The notes: a model not told the origin generated them from the letters alone. Shown: positions 1-35,696, counted from the first letter of the stretch. The stretch is DNA of 64,000 nucleotides from Engraulis encrasicolus (GCF_034702125.1 NC_085876.1:29079579-29143578), one strand, 5' to 3'. Translations and numbers: made by a program.

Positions 1-512
1 GTCCAATGTGCCACTCAGGGCTCACTCACTCCTGATATCATGCCATTAACTGATTGACCAAAAAAAAAAGACTTCTCAGAAAAGATCAGAACCTCTTTTG
101 TTTATCATTTTATTAATTCTATACAAGTGAGGGCGGATCTCCCTCCCTCAAGACACAAAAATAAAGGCAGAGGAAGAAAGAAAAAACACCGGCGAGTCAG
201 AAGAAGCAAAGAGGAAGACAAAGAGCATAATGTCTGTCTCCGTCTCTCCAGTGGAGAAATATCTGTGCTGTTCTTTGAGGAGCAACAGCCGGCTTCAAAG
301 CCACCTGGCTGGCTAATAGGGTGCAAAGGCCTCCATAGGAGTGTGTGTGTGTGTGTGTGTACTGTGTGTGTGCGTGAATGTGGACTGAGACTTGGTGCCA
401 GTGGTTCAGGTGCAAACCTGGTTATGTTAACCTGGAGGTAGTGGAGTGTCAGCTAATTAATGAGCCTGGAGTCCACATTTTGCTATCTATTATTATCCAT
501 TTACCTCTCTCC

Positions 513-562
513 ATAGGTTAACTTAGTCAGGTTTACCACTCAACCATGTTCTTGGAATGGCC
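513..562. mobile_element. MITE terminal fragment (GGTTAACTTAG / CCAAGAACA family)
   Basis: The stretch holds AGGTTAACTTAGTCAGG then GTTCTTGGAAT, the reverse complement of the left end of the element at 2826-3014. A similar fragment lies near 54930-54985. These look like partial or decayed copies of one short inverted-repeat family. Confidence 0.45.
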
Positions 563-749
563 GCAGGTTTGCGCCAACATGTAGATGCTTTTAAAAGTTA
601 CACTCTAGCAGGTTTGGTCTAGTTCACACACACACACACACACACACACATCGTGAATGAGAGAAGAGACACTTTGCCAAGTGTGGAAAAGTTCAGAAGT
701 TCAGAAGCATTCCACATGGAGAGACACTCCTGATAGCAGAGAGCAACAC

Positions 750-788
<39 letters not shown>

Positions 789-1135
789 TGACCGCTCGGT
801 CTCCCTCATTCACACACACACACACACTAAACACAATTCGTCTGAGAACACAAACTCCTCACCTGACATTTGGTTTTTCATCAACATTACAAATAAAATA
901 ATAGAAAACAAAACAAAAAAGTTGTTGCACTACATCCACAATGAATCCCCTTTTGCTGCAGTCATGTGACAAGGTCATATTATCATGTCATATCTTCAAG
1001 TGCTAAACTGGCTGTAGGCCTACGCTGCGCTCACACTGACAAGAGGTGTCCAGTGAAGTCCATGTCCAACTACTACAGTAAAAACCCAGCCACAAATTTT
1101 GAACGAGTTGATTGTTGTGGGTATTCAAGACAGAT

Positions 1136-1290
1136 TGGCTATTTCTCAAAGTCTAAGTGTGCACCCTTCGAAGTGTATCAGCCTTCGTAATCAAGCCCAG
1201 TGATTGGATACTCCCCAGAGTTCACCAAAGAGTATCCAATCACTGGGTGTGACTAATTAGGCTGACACTTCCAAGTGTCATACACTTGAA
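1136..1290. mobile_element. Palindromic MITE, decayed copy
   Basis: A hairpin is formed by CCCAGTGATTGGATACTC and its inverted copy GAGTATCCAATCACTGGG around an AGAGTTCACC loop. The same family occurs nearly intact at 24902-25104; this copy has diverged outer arms. Confidence 0.7.
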
Positions 1291-1309
1291 ATTGAAAAAC
1301 TGCCGTAGA

Positions 1310-1815
1310 TTCGGGTACTACTCCAAGAACAAGGTTAAGTGATACACCTGGTGTACATTCCAATATGCGACCTTGCTTCCTCCACTTGGGCTTGTGGCCT
1401 CACGTTTTGCTGATGCCCCGCCTCCGTGGAGAAAACAATTAAGTTTCCCCACTGTCAGCCTAGCCAAAACAATGTTTGGGGGACTTTTCTTCATTTACCA
1501 TCCTGTTTGAAAATGAGAAAATAACTTAACAATTGAGCTTTTGCTAAATATTGAAATATAATGCTGTTGTCAGTGATGTCATCACGACGTATTACTTCCT
1601 GGTACGAGGCCACAAGCACAAGTGGAGGACGCAAGGTCACATATTGGAACGCACCCCTGGCTAAGTTAACCTATGGGAAGAGGTAAACCTGCTAAATAGA
1701 CCGTCTCAAGGAGTCTTTTAGCTCCAGGCTCTTCTATTTGATGATTTACCACTGCCTCAAGGTTAATCTGGTTAACTACTTAGCCAGATTCTCAGAATAC
1801 TTCCCAGTTACTCGA
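1310..1815. mobile_element. Short inverted-repeat MITE interrupted by a second MITE
   Basis: The left part (CCAAGAACAAGGTTAAGTGA) and right part (GCTAAGTTAACCTATGG, then GATGATTTACCACTG) match the uninterrupted element at 2826-3014 in the same order. Between them sits the foreign inverted-repeat element at about 1347-1658. Confidence 0.65.
1347..1658. mobile_element. MITE with about 45-bp terminal inverted repeats, nested
   Basis: Ends TTCCAATATGCGACCTTGC and GCAAGGTCACATATTGGAA are inverted copies, extending inward through CCTCCACTTG...GCTTGTGGCCTC. The flanks CCT/CCT suggest a 3-bp target duplication, as made by PIF/Harbinger elements, but this is short evidence. A relative lies at 20180-20445. 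Confidence 0.6.
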
Positions 1816-2722
1816 TAGATATCTACTACACACCTCGATGGTGCACGCGGCACTGTTGACTTAGCATACAAGAGGGCACTCATGTTAGACCAGTCGACCA
1901 TTTCCAGTCAACATAAATATTAGGCCAGTCCAAGTTTCTAGGCGCCACCTAGGTGTACAGGTATCCATGAGTTCCTCAGTGTACAGTAGTCAACCTGTGT
2001 TGGATGGAAACTGTGGGAGGGGGGTTTTACGTTTAACTGAACCAGGATTTTTCAACACCTCTCATACAAAAGACTGAAGCGTCACCAGGAGGAAGTTCTA
2101 CCAGCACGAAAGCAGCATTATGTAGCATCACGGCCACAGCAACAGGTTGAGCAAAGAGGGATTTGTCTATCCCTGACCGTTTTACAATTCATAGACGAAA
2201 GGGGAAAAAAAGAGAGGGTGATGGCAGAAAGTTTTTTTTTTTTTAAAGAGAGAGCAGGCACAATAGAATAACACAATCCCACATGTCTCTACACATTTCA
2301 CATTTTTTCATTTGTTGTCGTCACACAGTTAAATGCTCTCATCTCATTCTTACAGACACTTGTCAAAAAAGGCAAAAAAAGTTCTTTTTTTGTTTTCTCC
2401 TTCGATAGATTTTCTCTTTTTTAAGAAGGGGGGCAGTGGGACGGTGGTGGTGATGGTGGTGGTGGGGGGTCCATCTGTGCTATGGAGGTGGTGGAGAATT
2501 TGTCATTCCTGTTGTGGGTCTGTGTGACCGTGTGTTTTTAGAGAAGATGTTGGTCGTGGTGGGGAAACAACAGAGTGTGTGGCGGGCGTCTCCAACATTG
2601 CGTACATGCTGAGACCGGAGTTGTGAGCTCCTTCAAACCGCTCTAAATTCATGCTGCACACCCGTTGTAATTGCCATCGTTAACGCAAGCAGATTCAAAA
2701 TGCTTCGAGAAACGATCCTGAT

Positions 2723-2725
<3 letters not shown>

Positions 2726-2818
<93 letters not shown>
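2726..2818. repeat. (TG)n microsatellite
   Basis: About 90 bp of almost pure TG, downstream of the ptp4a3 coding region. Confidence 0.98.
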
Positions 2819-2825
2819 TACCAGG

Positions 2826-3014
2826 GGGTTATTCCAAGAACAAGGTTAAGTGATAAACCTAACTAAGTTAACCTACAGGAAGTGGTAAACCAGCTAATAG
2901 GCAGTCCACAGATGTCATTTATTTAAAAAATGAGCAATCCAGGCTCTTCTATTAGATGATTTACCACTTACTATAACCTGGTCTATAACTGACCCAGGTT
3001 CTTGAGAAATTCCC
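2826..3014. mobile_element. Intact short MITE (GGGTTATTCCAAGAACAAGG family)
   Basis: Left end TTCCAAGAACAAGGTTAAGTG and right end GGTTCTTGAGAAATTCCCC are imperfect inverted repeats. Internal GGTAAACCAGC and GATGATTTACCAC also pair. It is the reference copy for the interrupted element at 1310-1815. Confidence 0.6.
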
Positions 3015-3180
3015 CGGGATGGCTGTTAAGGCAGTACTCCTTGTCTCTTGCCTCCTGGCTGCCATACAATGTCTGGTGGGGGGGAAAAAAGGCACAGCTC
3101 ACCAAGCTCCCTGCTCACCTTATCCCACTCGACCCGCACCACCCCGCCCCGCACCGCCCAACCCACCCTGCCCGACCCTG

Positions 3181-3232
3181 AACCATCCCCTCTCCTCTCC
3201 TCTCCTCTCCTCTCCTCTCCTCTCCTCTCCTC
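3181..3232. repeat. (TCTCC)n pentamer array
   Basis: About ten TCTCC units. The same pentamer, mostly as GGAGA on the plus strand, recurs at many places up to 20 kb, so it is the dominant minisatellite motif of this locus. Confidence 0.95.
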
Positions 3233-3685
3233 CTCCCCCCATAGTGTCCACAACAAGTGACTTCAGACCCCTGTGGAAGCCCAACCAATAACCCCCCCAT
3301 ATAATATAATATAACCAGTTTGCATTTCATCGTTATCAAACATAGAAGTCAGAACAGCAAAAGTGCATCATTAAGAGGCTGTGTCTGTGTCTGTGTCCGG
3401 TACGGTACGGTCCATTCCTTTGTTTGTTTGTTTGTTCATTTCATTCATTGAATTCATTTGTTTCACACGCGTGTGTTCAGAACCGTCATGTCTTGTCTTG
3501 GCCTGGCAGAGGGAGGAGGGAGGAGGGAGGGAAAGGTGGTCAATGGTGGGTGGCTGTTGTTGAATTTTGTTGTTGGCGGCAGCGGTTTTGGCTGTGACAG
3601 TGACGCGGGTTGTCGTCCTCTCTCTCCCCCTCTCTCTCCCCATCTCCCTGTTCTGGTGTATATCGGCTCTGTCCGTCCGAGGGAG

Positions 3686-25393
<21,708 letters not shown>

Positions 25394-25949
25394 GCTTTGC
25401 TTCAGTTGCAGTCCGATAGATCAATAACAAATGCTATGTATTGACTGAGAAAGTCTTTTTTTTAGTAGAACACTGTTTTGACTTCTGCTGTTGTCCTTGG
25501 TTGATCGATTAAAAAAAATGTCCACAACCACACCTTTGGGTGTCCCTTTTGTTGTTGTTATGTCCCTCTTCCGCTAGTAAAAAAAATATACAAACTTTAT
25601 CACAGTTTATTTTTCAGAGCTTTTTTTCCTGAGTCTCTTCTCCTATCGTGGAAAAGGCTACTGTCTCGCTGAGTCTCTAAGTCAACAAGGCCAGTGACCC
25701 CATCCAAGGGGGGGGGGGCAAAGAACTGAGGCACAGAGGCTGTCCACCCAAGACCTTGTCCTGAGGTTCCTTCAGGGGGCTCAGCTGTTTTTCAGTGCTG
25801 AGATCTGCGAAAGTTGGAGGCTGGATGCAGGCCGGGGTACCAGGCTGGTCACAAAACCCACTGTCTCAGACTCATGGATGTTGCGCGTGGCAGTAGTCTC
25901 CCGCCCTCTGCAAGAACGCCATCTACGACCAGATGACAGGAGGATAAGG
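25394..25949 (-). other. ptp4a3: Probable ptp4a3 5' leader in the start-codon exon, with upstream ORFs
   Basis: Upstream of the ATG the minus strand reads without interruption to a strong acceptor: a CT-rich tract ending in CCACAG at 25950, so the leader probably starts at 25949. It holds three short upstream ORFs: 25922-25872 (16 codons plus stop), one whose ATG overlaps the stop of the first (8 codons), and 25703-25677 (8 codons). Mammalian PRL mRNAs are reported to be translationally controlled by an upstream ORF; whether these act similarly is inference. The exon boundary is predicted, not observed. Confidence 0.6.
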
Positions 25950-26668
25950 CTGTGGAACAGAAGAGAGAGAGAGAGAGAAAAAACACATAAGTGAGTATCT
26001 TTCATAACGTGCCACTTCAGGACATGTCACACAACAGAGCACCCGTAGAAATATTGTGTGTGTTGTTACACACACACACAAGAAAGTAGCCTCTGCCGGT
26101 ACATACATGACCACATATTCAAGATTCTGTCAGAGATTAGTGTGAGATTTTAATCTAGATAGTCAGTTCATTCCTTCTGTGGAATTTGCAAGCGTCGTTT
26201 TGACAGATACGCAGGTACCATTATCTCCCTTCAAAGTCTCAAGCCAGACAAAATTAACAATTTTCTTACTTTCGAATGACCTGGTGTGTCTACGTGCGCA
26301 ACCCAGCCAGAGTGAGGTAAATAAAGCGTATCAATTTTATGAAAGCGTTATACTGCAACAAAATAGGCTATATTTTCCTTGCGATGCAGTCTTACGCAAG
26401 ACACTGGCTATTTCCAATGGTCAAGACGGGCAACATTGTTGCCATATCATTCAAAATTTCACAATCCAATTAAACAACTCCCGTCTCAGCGTAGCCAGTA
26501 AAACATTCTATTGACATTCTGTGAAATTGCAATATTAACTAAAATAGTCCAAGCGGTTAACACTCCTAATTTTCACCCATAGGGTACCCATCTGGAATAG
26601 AACTTAAAATCCGTGCAACAGCAGACCCGGTGTAGACGGAAACCCAGACAGCATTTGCACACCCTCAC

Positions 26669-26900
26669 CTCTTTTGACTTCCCGGAACACGTGCAAGAAA
26701 ATGCAATTAATCTCATGGATTCCTTCTAGTTAAACATTTGAGCACAACGTGGTCTCCCTAAAAACGCACATATATGTCCACAGATCAGAACGATGAAAGC
26801 AACTTATTCGCGCTGCGAGTGGCGCGGCGGCGGATCTGTCGGCGAGAAAGAACCATCCGGCGGGGAGGCACTCTTGGGTTTATAGCAAACGTGGCCAAAC
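26669..26900 (-). promoter_or_regulatory. ptp4a3: Candidate non-coding first exon and GC-rich promoter of ptp4a3
   Basis: On the minus strand a donor AGAG|GTGAGG ends at 26669. It is preceded in transcript order by a sequence whose plus-strand span 26808-26872 is rich in GC and CpG, unlike its AT-rich surroundings. Splicing to the acceptor at 25950 would give a 719-bp leader intron. The transcription start cannot be placed; the 26900 limit is arbitrary. Another candidate donor lies at 56597. Confidence 0.45.
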
Positions 26901-27431
26901 CAAGCGCTTTTGCTGCATACAGTCCATTATGTCCTCTGTTAATCCTCTCCCGTAAGTTACATTCGGCTATTGTATCACAGCTTCCCACAAGGGATCTTTC
27001 GTTGACTGCGGGAAGAGAACACAGCAGCAGTCTCCAAGCTCCAAGCTATTCCTGTGCGATCCAGTTCTGCCTGCCTACCCCACCACCACATAGGGCTAAG
27101 CTAACAGGAATCCACTCGTGTCATGCATGATGTGCCTACGCTACCCTGTAAGAACGCGCAGGACCACCCATCACACACCCATTTCTCACCGAGGCGGCTT
27201 AATATTTAGTAGCTCAGCTGAAGACAACCATATTTAATATGTATGTGCTGGCTACGTGCCTACATACATGTCCCCTTCCCATTGCCCTGTTGAAGGTCTG
27301 ACATGAGCAGGGGGGCAGGCTCTATCAAAGCAGGAGTGTTATGAGCCTGCCAGAAATCTTTCTAAGCTGTTGCGCCGTAAAAGTTCCAAAGCCAGGAATA
27401 CTTAAACTCCTTCTCAGAAATGCTGAAAGAT

Positions 27432-27436
<5 letters not shown>

Positions 27437-27511
<75 letters not shown>
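27437..27511. repeat. (GA)n microsatellite
   Basis: About 75 bp of pure GA. Confidence 0.98.
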
Positions 27512-27513
<2 letters not shown>

Positions 27514-28760
27514 GTCTCCAACAGACCTAATTTGTTTAGAGTGCAGGAGACACAGAGAGCATAACAGAAGCTAAAAAGAAAGAAAGAAAAACCTCTTGCA
27601 TTCTATTCCTCCCTCACCTCTGGCAAAAAGCTAATTTTCCATGTACAAGTGGCCTATTTCACAAGGCCTTCTTTTGTTTAAAAACACAAAAACAAACCCA
27701 AGCCATCCACCCATGCCACCTGTTGAGTCAGACTTCTCATCAGCACAACCAGCATTTTGGTTTCAGAGTGTCTGCAACCCCATTTCAGCCTTAATGGGCG
27801 TAAGCAGTGCAGCATGCTCCGTCCTTGCCGCTTCTCTTTTTAGCTCGAAAGCGAAACAGTCCACTCCAACCCTCATAACCCTGACTTGTACTGTACACTC
27901 AGCACAGAACAGAACAGAAGCACCTTCTCCAAAATAACCCCCAAAACGAGGTCAAAACACTCAGCACCAACACGTGTGATTGTTGTAACGAGAGCTATAG
28001 CTATAGACAACACAGAGTTCAGCAGTGATGAGCATGCAAAAAGGTAAACAGCAAAGAATACACACAGGTCCTTCTTAACACCGTGGGAGCCAGTTCCCTT
28101 GGTGGAGCCGAGAGGTCCCTGTAGTGTATGCCCAGTGTGCTGACAAAAGATGTTGTGAGAAGTTAATTGGCTGACAATTGTGCAGGAGAAGAGCTGAGCT
28201 CCTCAGGCTCAGGTATAATGGATCTCTGTTGCATGGATACAGAAATCGGTGTCAGGTATTGTCCATTAAATACACAGAGTCTGCAGATAAACACTACCAC
28301 CACCGCCATTTTTGACTCTGAAGAAGATGCACACTGCGTCAAAGCGTCAGTCAGTTTGCACCACAATAAAATAACTAAAAAGTATATGAGTGCTCCAGTC
28401 ATCCCTGCTAGTCTTTTTTGAAGTGGACCAGTTTACTCTCCTTTAACTACCACCACCACCACCACACAACATGTCGAGATTCAACTGCTCAGCCTCCTTC
28501 CAAGTGGCTCATACAAAACGTGACAAAACAGCAATTTCACTGCATGACATTGGCCTACTCTGTGTAATACACAATACACGCGGAAAATATATCATTACAT
28601 CCTTGATATATGAATATTTCATTTCATTAATAACAACATGCACAAAGCATGCACAACACACTTACTGTTCCCTTGTTCAAATCAGACACGAGTGTGAATG
28701 AGGTAACTTAGTGAAACAGTGTTGCTCTGCATTGGTTTAACAACAGAGAACTGGAGAAGA

Positions 28761-28762
28761 GT

Positions 28763-28843
<81 letters not shown>
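28761..28843. repeat. (TG)n microsatellite
   Basis: About 80 bp of nearly pure TG followed by a G run. Confidence 0.98.
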
Positions 28844-28844
<1 letters not shown>

Positions 28845-29104
28845 TGGGGGGGGGGGTGTTACTTGGCATGCATCCTCCTTGGTATCCCAAAAATCATGGC
28901 TACGATCCACAGCAGAAATGTAATCACCTTCAGAAAACGACTACAAGTACTACGGGAGCTAGTGAGCGAGCAAAACAAACGTGGTCTCTGTGGATGACCT
29001 GTGCCTTGCCGTGCCTCCTGAGTCACCTACTCTCCCCTAGTGTGGCACTTGGCACCCCCAGGGTCACGTTGGGGGACTCTAGTGGATGAGCTCCAAGCAA
29101 CCCG

Positions 29105-29105
29105 A

Positions 29106-29139
<34 letters not shown>

Positions 29140-29184
29140 AGACACAGACACAGACACAGACACAGACACACACACACACACACA
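29105..29184. repeat. (AC)n/(GACACA)n compound microsatellite
   Basis: AC, five GACACA units, AC. Confidence 0.96.
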
Positions 29185-29521
29185 ATTCCATACAGTCCCT
29201 ATCCTCGCACTATCACTCTCCAAGTACCCCCTCGACACACACACATAGTGCCAGTGCAAGACACACAACTTCAACATGCACATTCACTCTCCAAGCAACC
29301 CATCCACATGCAGCACACATATACATACGCCCTGCCACACAACTTCAGCAAACACAAACAAAAATAAACACACAGACCACTCCCCTCTCCCTTAGCATCC
29401 ACACTAGCCCCCTTCCAGCAGACACACACACGGCCCCTGCCACAAGAAGACATACACAAACACCATCCCTATCCTTCCCTCTCCAACCATCCCAGGTCCA
29501 CCCACCCCACCCTACCTACAC

Positions 29522-29554
<33 letters not shown>

Positions 29555-30194
29555 ACACACACCATGTCATGTACACAGCCCCTGCCACAAGATGCACACA
29601 CTGTCCATATCCTTGAATCAGCAAGCATCCCAGCATCGCCCCCCCACCCCCCAACACACACACACACCCACACACACACCAACACATGGCGCACACACCG
29701 TCCCCGTCCTCTCCCTCCACCTTGCCCAGGAACGTCTTGAAGGGGGTATTATTTCACCCCTTGCCGCGCGCAGGCGACATCAGGAGGGAGAGGACAGGGA
29801 CGGTGTGTGTGTTTGTGGCAGGCGGCAAGGGCCTCTTCAGGAGCTGGCACTCCTGCACCTGGACTCCAATGGCATACCACTGATGCTAATGGCAGGAACC
29901 AATAGGTCAGGATGCTATTTTCAAGTTCAAGTCAACTGACAAGCACTTAAAAAGTTAAAATGGTGTACTGCCCTTTCACCGCCAGACTTAATTGATACCT
30001 CGAAGAACCCTTTAAAAATAAAAAAATGAAAACAAATAAGGGCACGCTACATTTCTGAAATCGACCGATGTGACATTGCATACAAGCAGAATAGATTGCA
30101 TGTCACCGCCTTCGGACGTTCGTGACCAGACGCACGTTTCAAACTTCAACATCCCTCCCAGCAGTAATCGTTTCTCAGTTTAGCCATTTCATAT

Positions 30195-30585
30195 TATCTG
30201 TTTTTTTAAATACTTTTTTGGTCTTTTATTAGTTTGTTGATGATAGGAAAGTGAGAGATTGGACAGGAAATGAGTGGGGAGAGAGAGATGGGGAAGGTTC
30301 GGCAAAGGACCTTGCCCGGAATCGAGCCCAGGTCGCCAGTGGTGTAGTCTACTTTTTTTATGGTGGGTATACTGTATATTTGAGCATTTTTTGAAGTGGG
30401 TATACTGTATATATTTGTGCTGTTCAAAACAATGGATCAATCAATTTTAAGTGGGTATACTGAAATCCCTGAAATTTAGAAGTGGGTATACTCTATATAC
30501 CCGCGTTCTACGTAGACTACACCACTGCAGGTCGCCGGCGTAGCAGCCCAGTGCCCTAACCATTATAGCCACAGCAGGGCCATTC
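30195..30585 (-). mobile_element. tRNA-derived SINE interrupted by a hAT MITE
   Basis: On the minus strand: A box-like TGGCTATAATGGTTAGG, then the insertion, then B box-like GGCTCGATTCC, CTCATTTCCTGTCC and an A-rich tail. The insertion (30337-30527) separates the A and B boxes, so the copy is dead for pol III. Confidence 0.8.
30337..30527. mobile_element. hAT-type MITE with perfect 8-bp target duplication, nested in a SINE
   Basis: Flanked by CAGGTCGC at 30329-30336 and 30528-30535. Ends CAGTGGTGTAGTCTAC and GTAGACTACACCACTG are perfect inverted repeats. 191 bp; the motif GTGGGTATACT recurs four times inside. Confidence 0.92.
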
Positions 30586-31851
30586 CAGACCATCTGTGCG
30601 AATGAAATTATCACGAGGGAATGTTAAGACCAGGCTACTTCAATGCCTGAGGAAGATCTTTGAATCGAAATGTTGCCCTCTTTAATAAATTAAGTCTTTT
30701 ACAAGCCGCGTGCAAATCCTTCCCCGGCTTTCCCCCTCAAGTGCTTTTTTTATTTTGCAAGTTTCCATCTTGGATGTGTGTGCCCTCCACTAACGCTAAA
30801 GATCAGACGACCTCCAACCTACAGTACAGGACGAGTAATGACGAAAAACACTTAGTGTTGCTTTAAGAGTGCACACTTTTAAAAAGGTCCAAACACTTGA
30901 CAAGGAAGCCAACGTGACCCATAAGCTTTGGGACGCATATACAGTGTTAGGTGCAAGCTGACCTATAAGCTAGGGACGCATATACCGTGTTAGGTGCTAG
31001 CTGAGGCAGTCATGTGCCTTTATGTGCGTATGCATCCATGTGGCAGGTCGAGGTCTGGATGAGGCCCTGGAACAGGGGGGGACGGAAAGTGGCCAAGCAA
31101 GGCCTGGAGAGAGAGAGAGAGGGAGCGAGCGCGAGAGAGAGAGAGAGAGAGCGCTGGAGCCAGAGAGCTGCTTGTTTTGACACTGGAGGCCATCACAACA
31201 CCCTTGTGACGGTCGTGATGAGGGGCAGACCTGGTGTGCTCTCTGGCACCTGCGCTCTAAAAATAGACCCAACCACCACCACCAGCAGCAGTAGCAGTAG
31301 CAGCAGAAGCAGAAGCAGAAGCAACGGCCTTCTGATGCAGTTTACTGGGCCAAGACGTAGTAGGGCCTGCCTGCTTGCCTGCCTGCAGGGTTGCCAGATT
31401 GGAAGATTTCTCACCCAGCTGGGCTGTTTTAGCATGACCATCTGTGGGTAAAAAAACGTATTGTGTTTAAGTGGACCCCAGGAAGAATAGGTGTGGCATC
31501 ACCAACAAATAAATAAGTATTGGTTGGGGTTTTCTGTAGATTAATGGCCATAGAAATCCACTGAATTTGGGAGGCGGGATGTAGGCATGTTTTGAGCATT
31601 CATTGGGCAGGACATAGCCAGTCACATCTGGCAACCCTCTCCCTGACGGACTGGTTGACTGCGTATGTACAAGATAACACCGGGAGGAAAGTTGTTTTGA
31701 AGTCACGCCGGCCCCAGCTGATACTCAAAAGAGACGTTCTGCTGCTGTGGCGGGTGATAAGGAGAAGAGTACTCAGAGCTAATCTCCCAATACCCCCCTG
31801 TGTGTGTAAACACACACACGCACATACACATACACACACACGCACACACAC

Positions 31852-31912
<61 letters not shown>

Positions 31913-32546
31913 TAAAGCTGAAGGACTTGAAACAAGTTATCTGAAAAGTGACAGTACACGTTTACTGCTTGCATTGTTTTCTCTGTTGTGTGCCTACATC
32001 GTCAGTGGAGGTGTTCCAAGTAACAATCCTCTCAGTTTTGATCAACCCCTGAAGACACTACCCCTGTTATGAGAATTAGCTGTTACCAAACTGGGAATGA
32101 CCCAGTCCTAATGTATTACTAAAGGCCCTGTGCACGGTCACGGTGGTGTAGTACTCGGGTAGTTACATTTGTTTAGATTACAACATCCCAGTGGTGGCAT
32201 AGTTCCTGGTGAGGGGTGGTTCCTGGTAAGGGGTGGTTCCTGGTAAGGGGCTACAATGTATCCAATGTTTCCAACTCCCACTCCTATTTACTTGGCCAGA
32301 GTTACACAGGCACCACATTTCTCTATGGCTGGAAAAAAAAGAGTGATACGTGTGTGCTTCTTTTTTCTAACTCTTTCTTTCTCTTTCTTCCTTTTGAACT
32401 TTTCATCTTTCTTTCTTTCTCCCTCTCTCGTGACCAGCGGGACAGGACAGGAGTTGGAAAGTCTCCGTGGAGACGGCGTTGCATAACAGGGCCAGAGCCT
32501 GGATGGTGTCAAACTGCGAAGCGCTGGGGGTGAAAGGTCACGGCCT

Positions 32547-32577
<31 letters not shown>

Positions 32578-32611
32578 GTGGAAGGAACTCCTGATGGGGC
32601 ACTAGCAGCTG

Positions 32612-32652
<41 letters not shown>

Positions 32653-33240
32653 TAGAGAGAGAGGGAGAGAGAAAGAGAGAGAGGGAGAGAGAGAGAGAGA
32701 GGGAGAGAGAGGGAGAGAGAGGGAGAGAGAGAGCGAACAAGCAAGAGGGTGAGAGCGAGAGAGAGAAAGGGAGATAGAGAGGGAGAGAGAGAGAGAGAAA
32801 GAGAGACAGAGCGAACAAGCAAGAGGGTGAGAGCGAGAGAGAGAAAGGGAGATAGAGAGGGAGAGAGAGAGAGAGATTGAATGAGAGAGCGACGAGCAAG
32901 AGGGCTAGAGAGCGAGAGAGAGTGAGTGATAGAGGGCTAGAGAGCGAGAGAGAGTGAGTGACAGAGAGCTAGAGCAAGAGGAAGACAGAGAGGTGTGGGG
33001 AGGCAGGGTTGCCAGTCCTTCCTGTGCGTAGGTCTTTAAAGTCTAAACACACATACAGTGTGCATGCACACATACAATCTCTCTTTCTCACACACACACA
33101 CACGTCGGCATGTGGGAATGTGGCCTGCCCCTGAGTAATTCCGAAAGCTACCATAAGAGCAGCATCAGCATAGTATAGTACTGTTCGTGTCAAGGTTTAC
33201 AAGAGAGACATGCTCTGAGCAAGGAGTGTACACAGAGACT
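30586..33240. other. Intergenic stretch without recognised genes
   Basis: Includes a decayed retroposon tail near 30640-30690 (CTGAGGAAG...AATAAAT), a short tandem copy of GACCTATAAGCT..GGACGCATATAC near 30920-31005, a CAGCAG-rich stretch (31280-31320), CA repeats (31810-31910) and GA-rich tracts (32610-32990). No gene seen. Confidence 0.55.
32610..32990. repeat. GA-rich minisatellite with an internal about 90-bp duplication
   Basis: GAGA background. The phrase GAGCGAACAAGCAAGAGGGT occurs at about 32730 and 32810, and GGGCTAGAGAGCGAGAGAGA twice near 32900-32950. Confidence 0.88.
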
Positions 33241-33242
33241 CC

Positions 33243-35520
<2,278 letters not shown>

Positions 35521-35523
35521 CAC

Positions 35524-35696
35524 CCACATATGCCTTAGCGAACCTGATGACGCACAGAGGCGAAACGCGTTGTTCGCTCTGAATAAAAGAGCATAAAGCC
35601 AAATAAGTGTGCTGTGTAAACTTTTTCCTTTAGCAGTGTTGCATATTACTGCGTTTACCAGCACCTAGAAGCTGTGCATGGATATTTGAACTTTTG
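35524..35696 (+). mobile_element. 173-bp retroposon with hammerhead-like motif and 15-bp target duplication
   Basis: Exact 15-bp direct repeats CATATGAACATACAC lie at 35509-35523 and 35697-35711. The element holds the hammerhead-like motif (35537-35578), then AATAAAAG, with no open frame. A 15-bp duplication points to target-primed reverse transcription. Penelope-like retroelements and their short relatives are known to carry hammerhead motifs; assignment to that group is inference. Confidence 0.75.
35537..35578 (+). ncRNA. Hammerhead ribozyme-like motif (type I, minimal helix III)
   Basis: Stem I: AGCGAAC (35537-35543) pairs fully with GTTCGCT (35572-35578). Core: CTGATGA (35544-35550) and GAAA (35562-35565). 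Helix III is A-C/G-T with a 2-nt loop, and the cleavage nucleotide would be T35571. All conserved core positions are present. Helix II (35551-35561) is weak, about two or three pairs with an extra base, so catalytic activity is doubtful. Confidence 0.5.

Larger units (their letters stand above)
1..3685 (-). other. ptp4a3 3' flank: undetermined 3' UTR, then intergenic sequence
   Basis: No coding sequence is seen. The first part after the stop (3685 downwards) must include the ptp4a3 3' UTR, but its end is unclear; the only obvious minus-strand AATAAA noted is near position 110, which may be too distant. The stretch carries a TCTCC pentamer array (about 3181-3232), a long TG repeat (2726-2818), nested MITEs (see separate entries) and CT/AC runs at 745-786 and 628-650. 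Confidence 0.4.
26901..30190. other. Intergenic stretch without recognised genes
   Basis: No open frame here looks like a protein I know. It includes GA (27437-27511), TG (28761-28843) and CA/GACACA (29105-29184) repeats and CA-rich sequence to 29690. The rest appears unique. Confidence 0.6.

Noticed and set aside
29040..29939. 299-aa plus-strand open frame
   Set aside because: Most of it is His-Thr-rich CA-repeat translation; the non-repeat tail matches nothing I recognise and has no exon signals.
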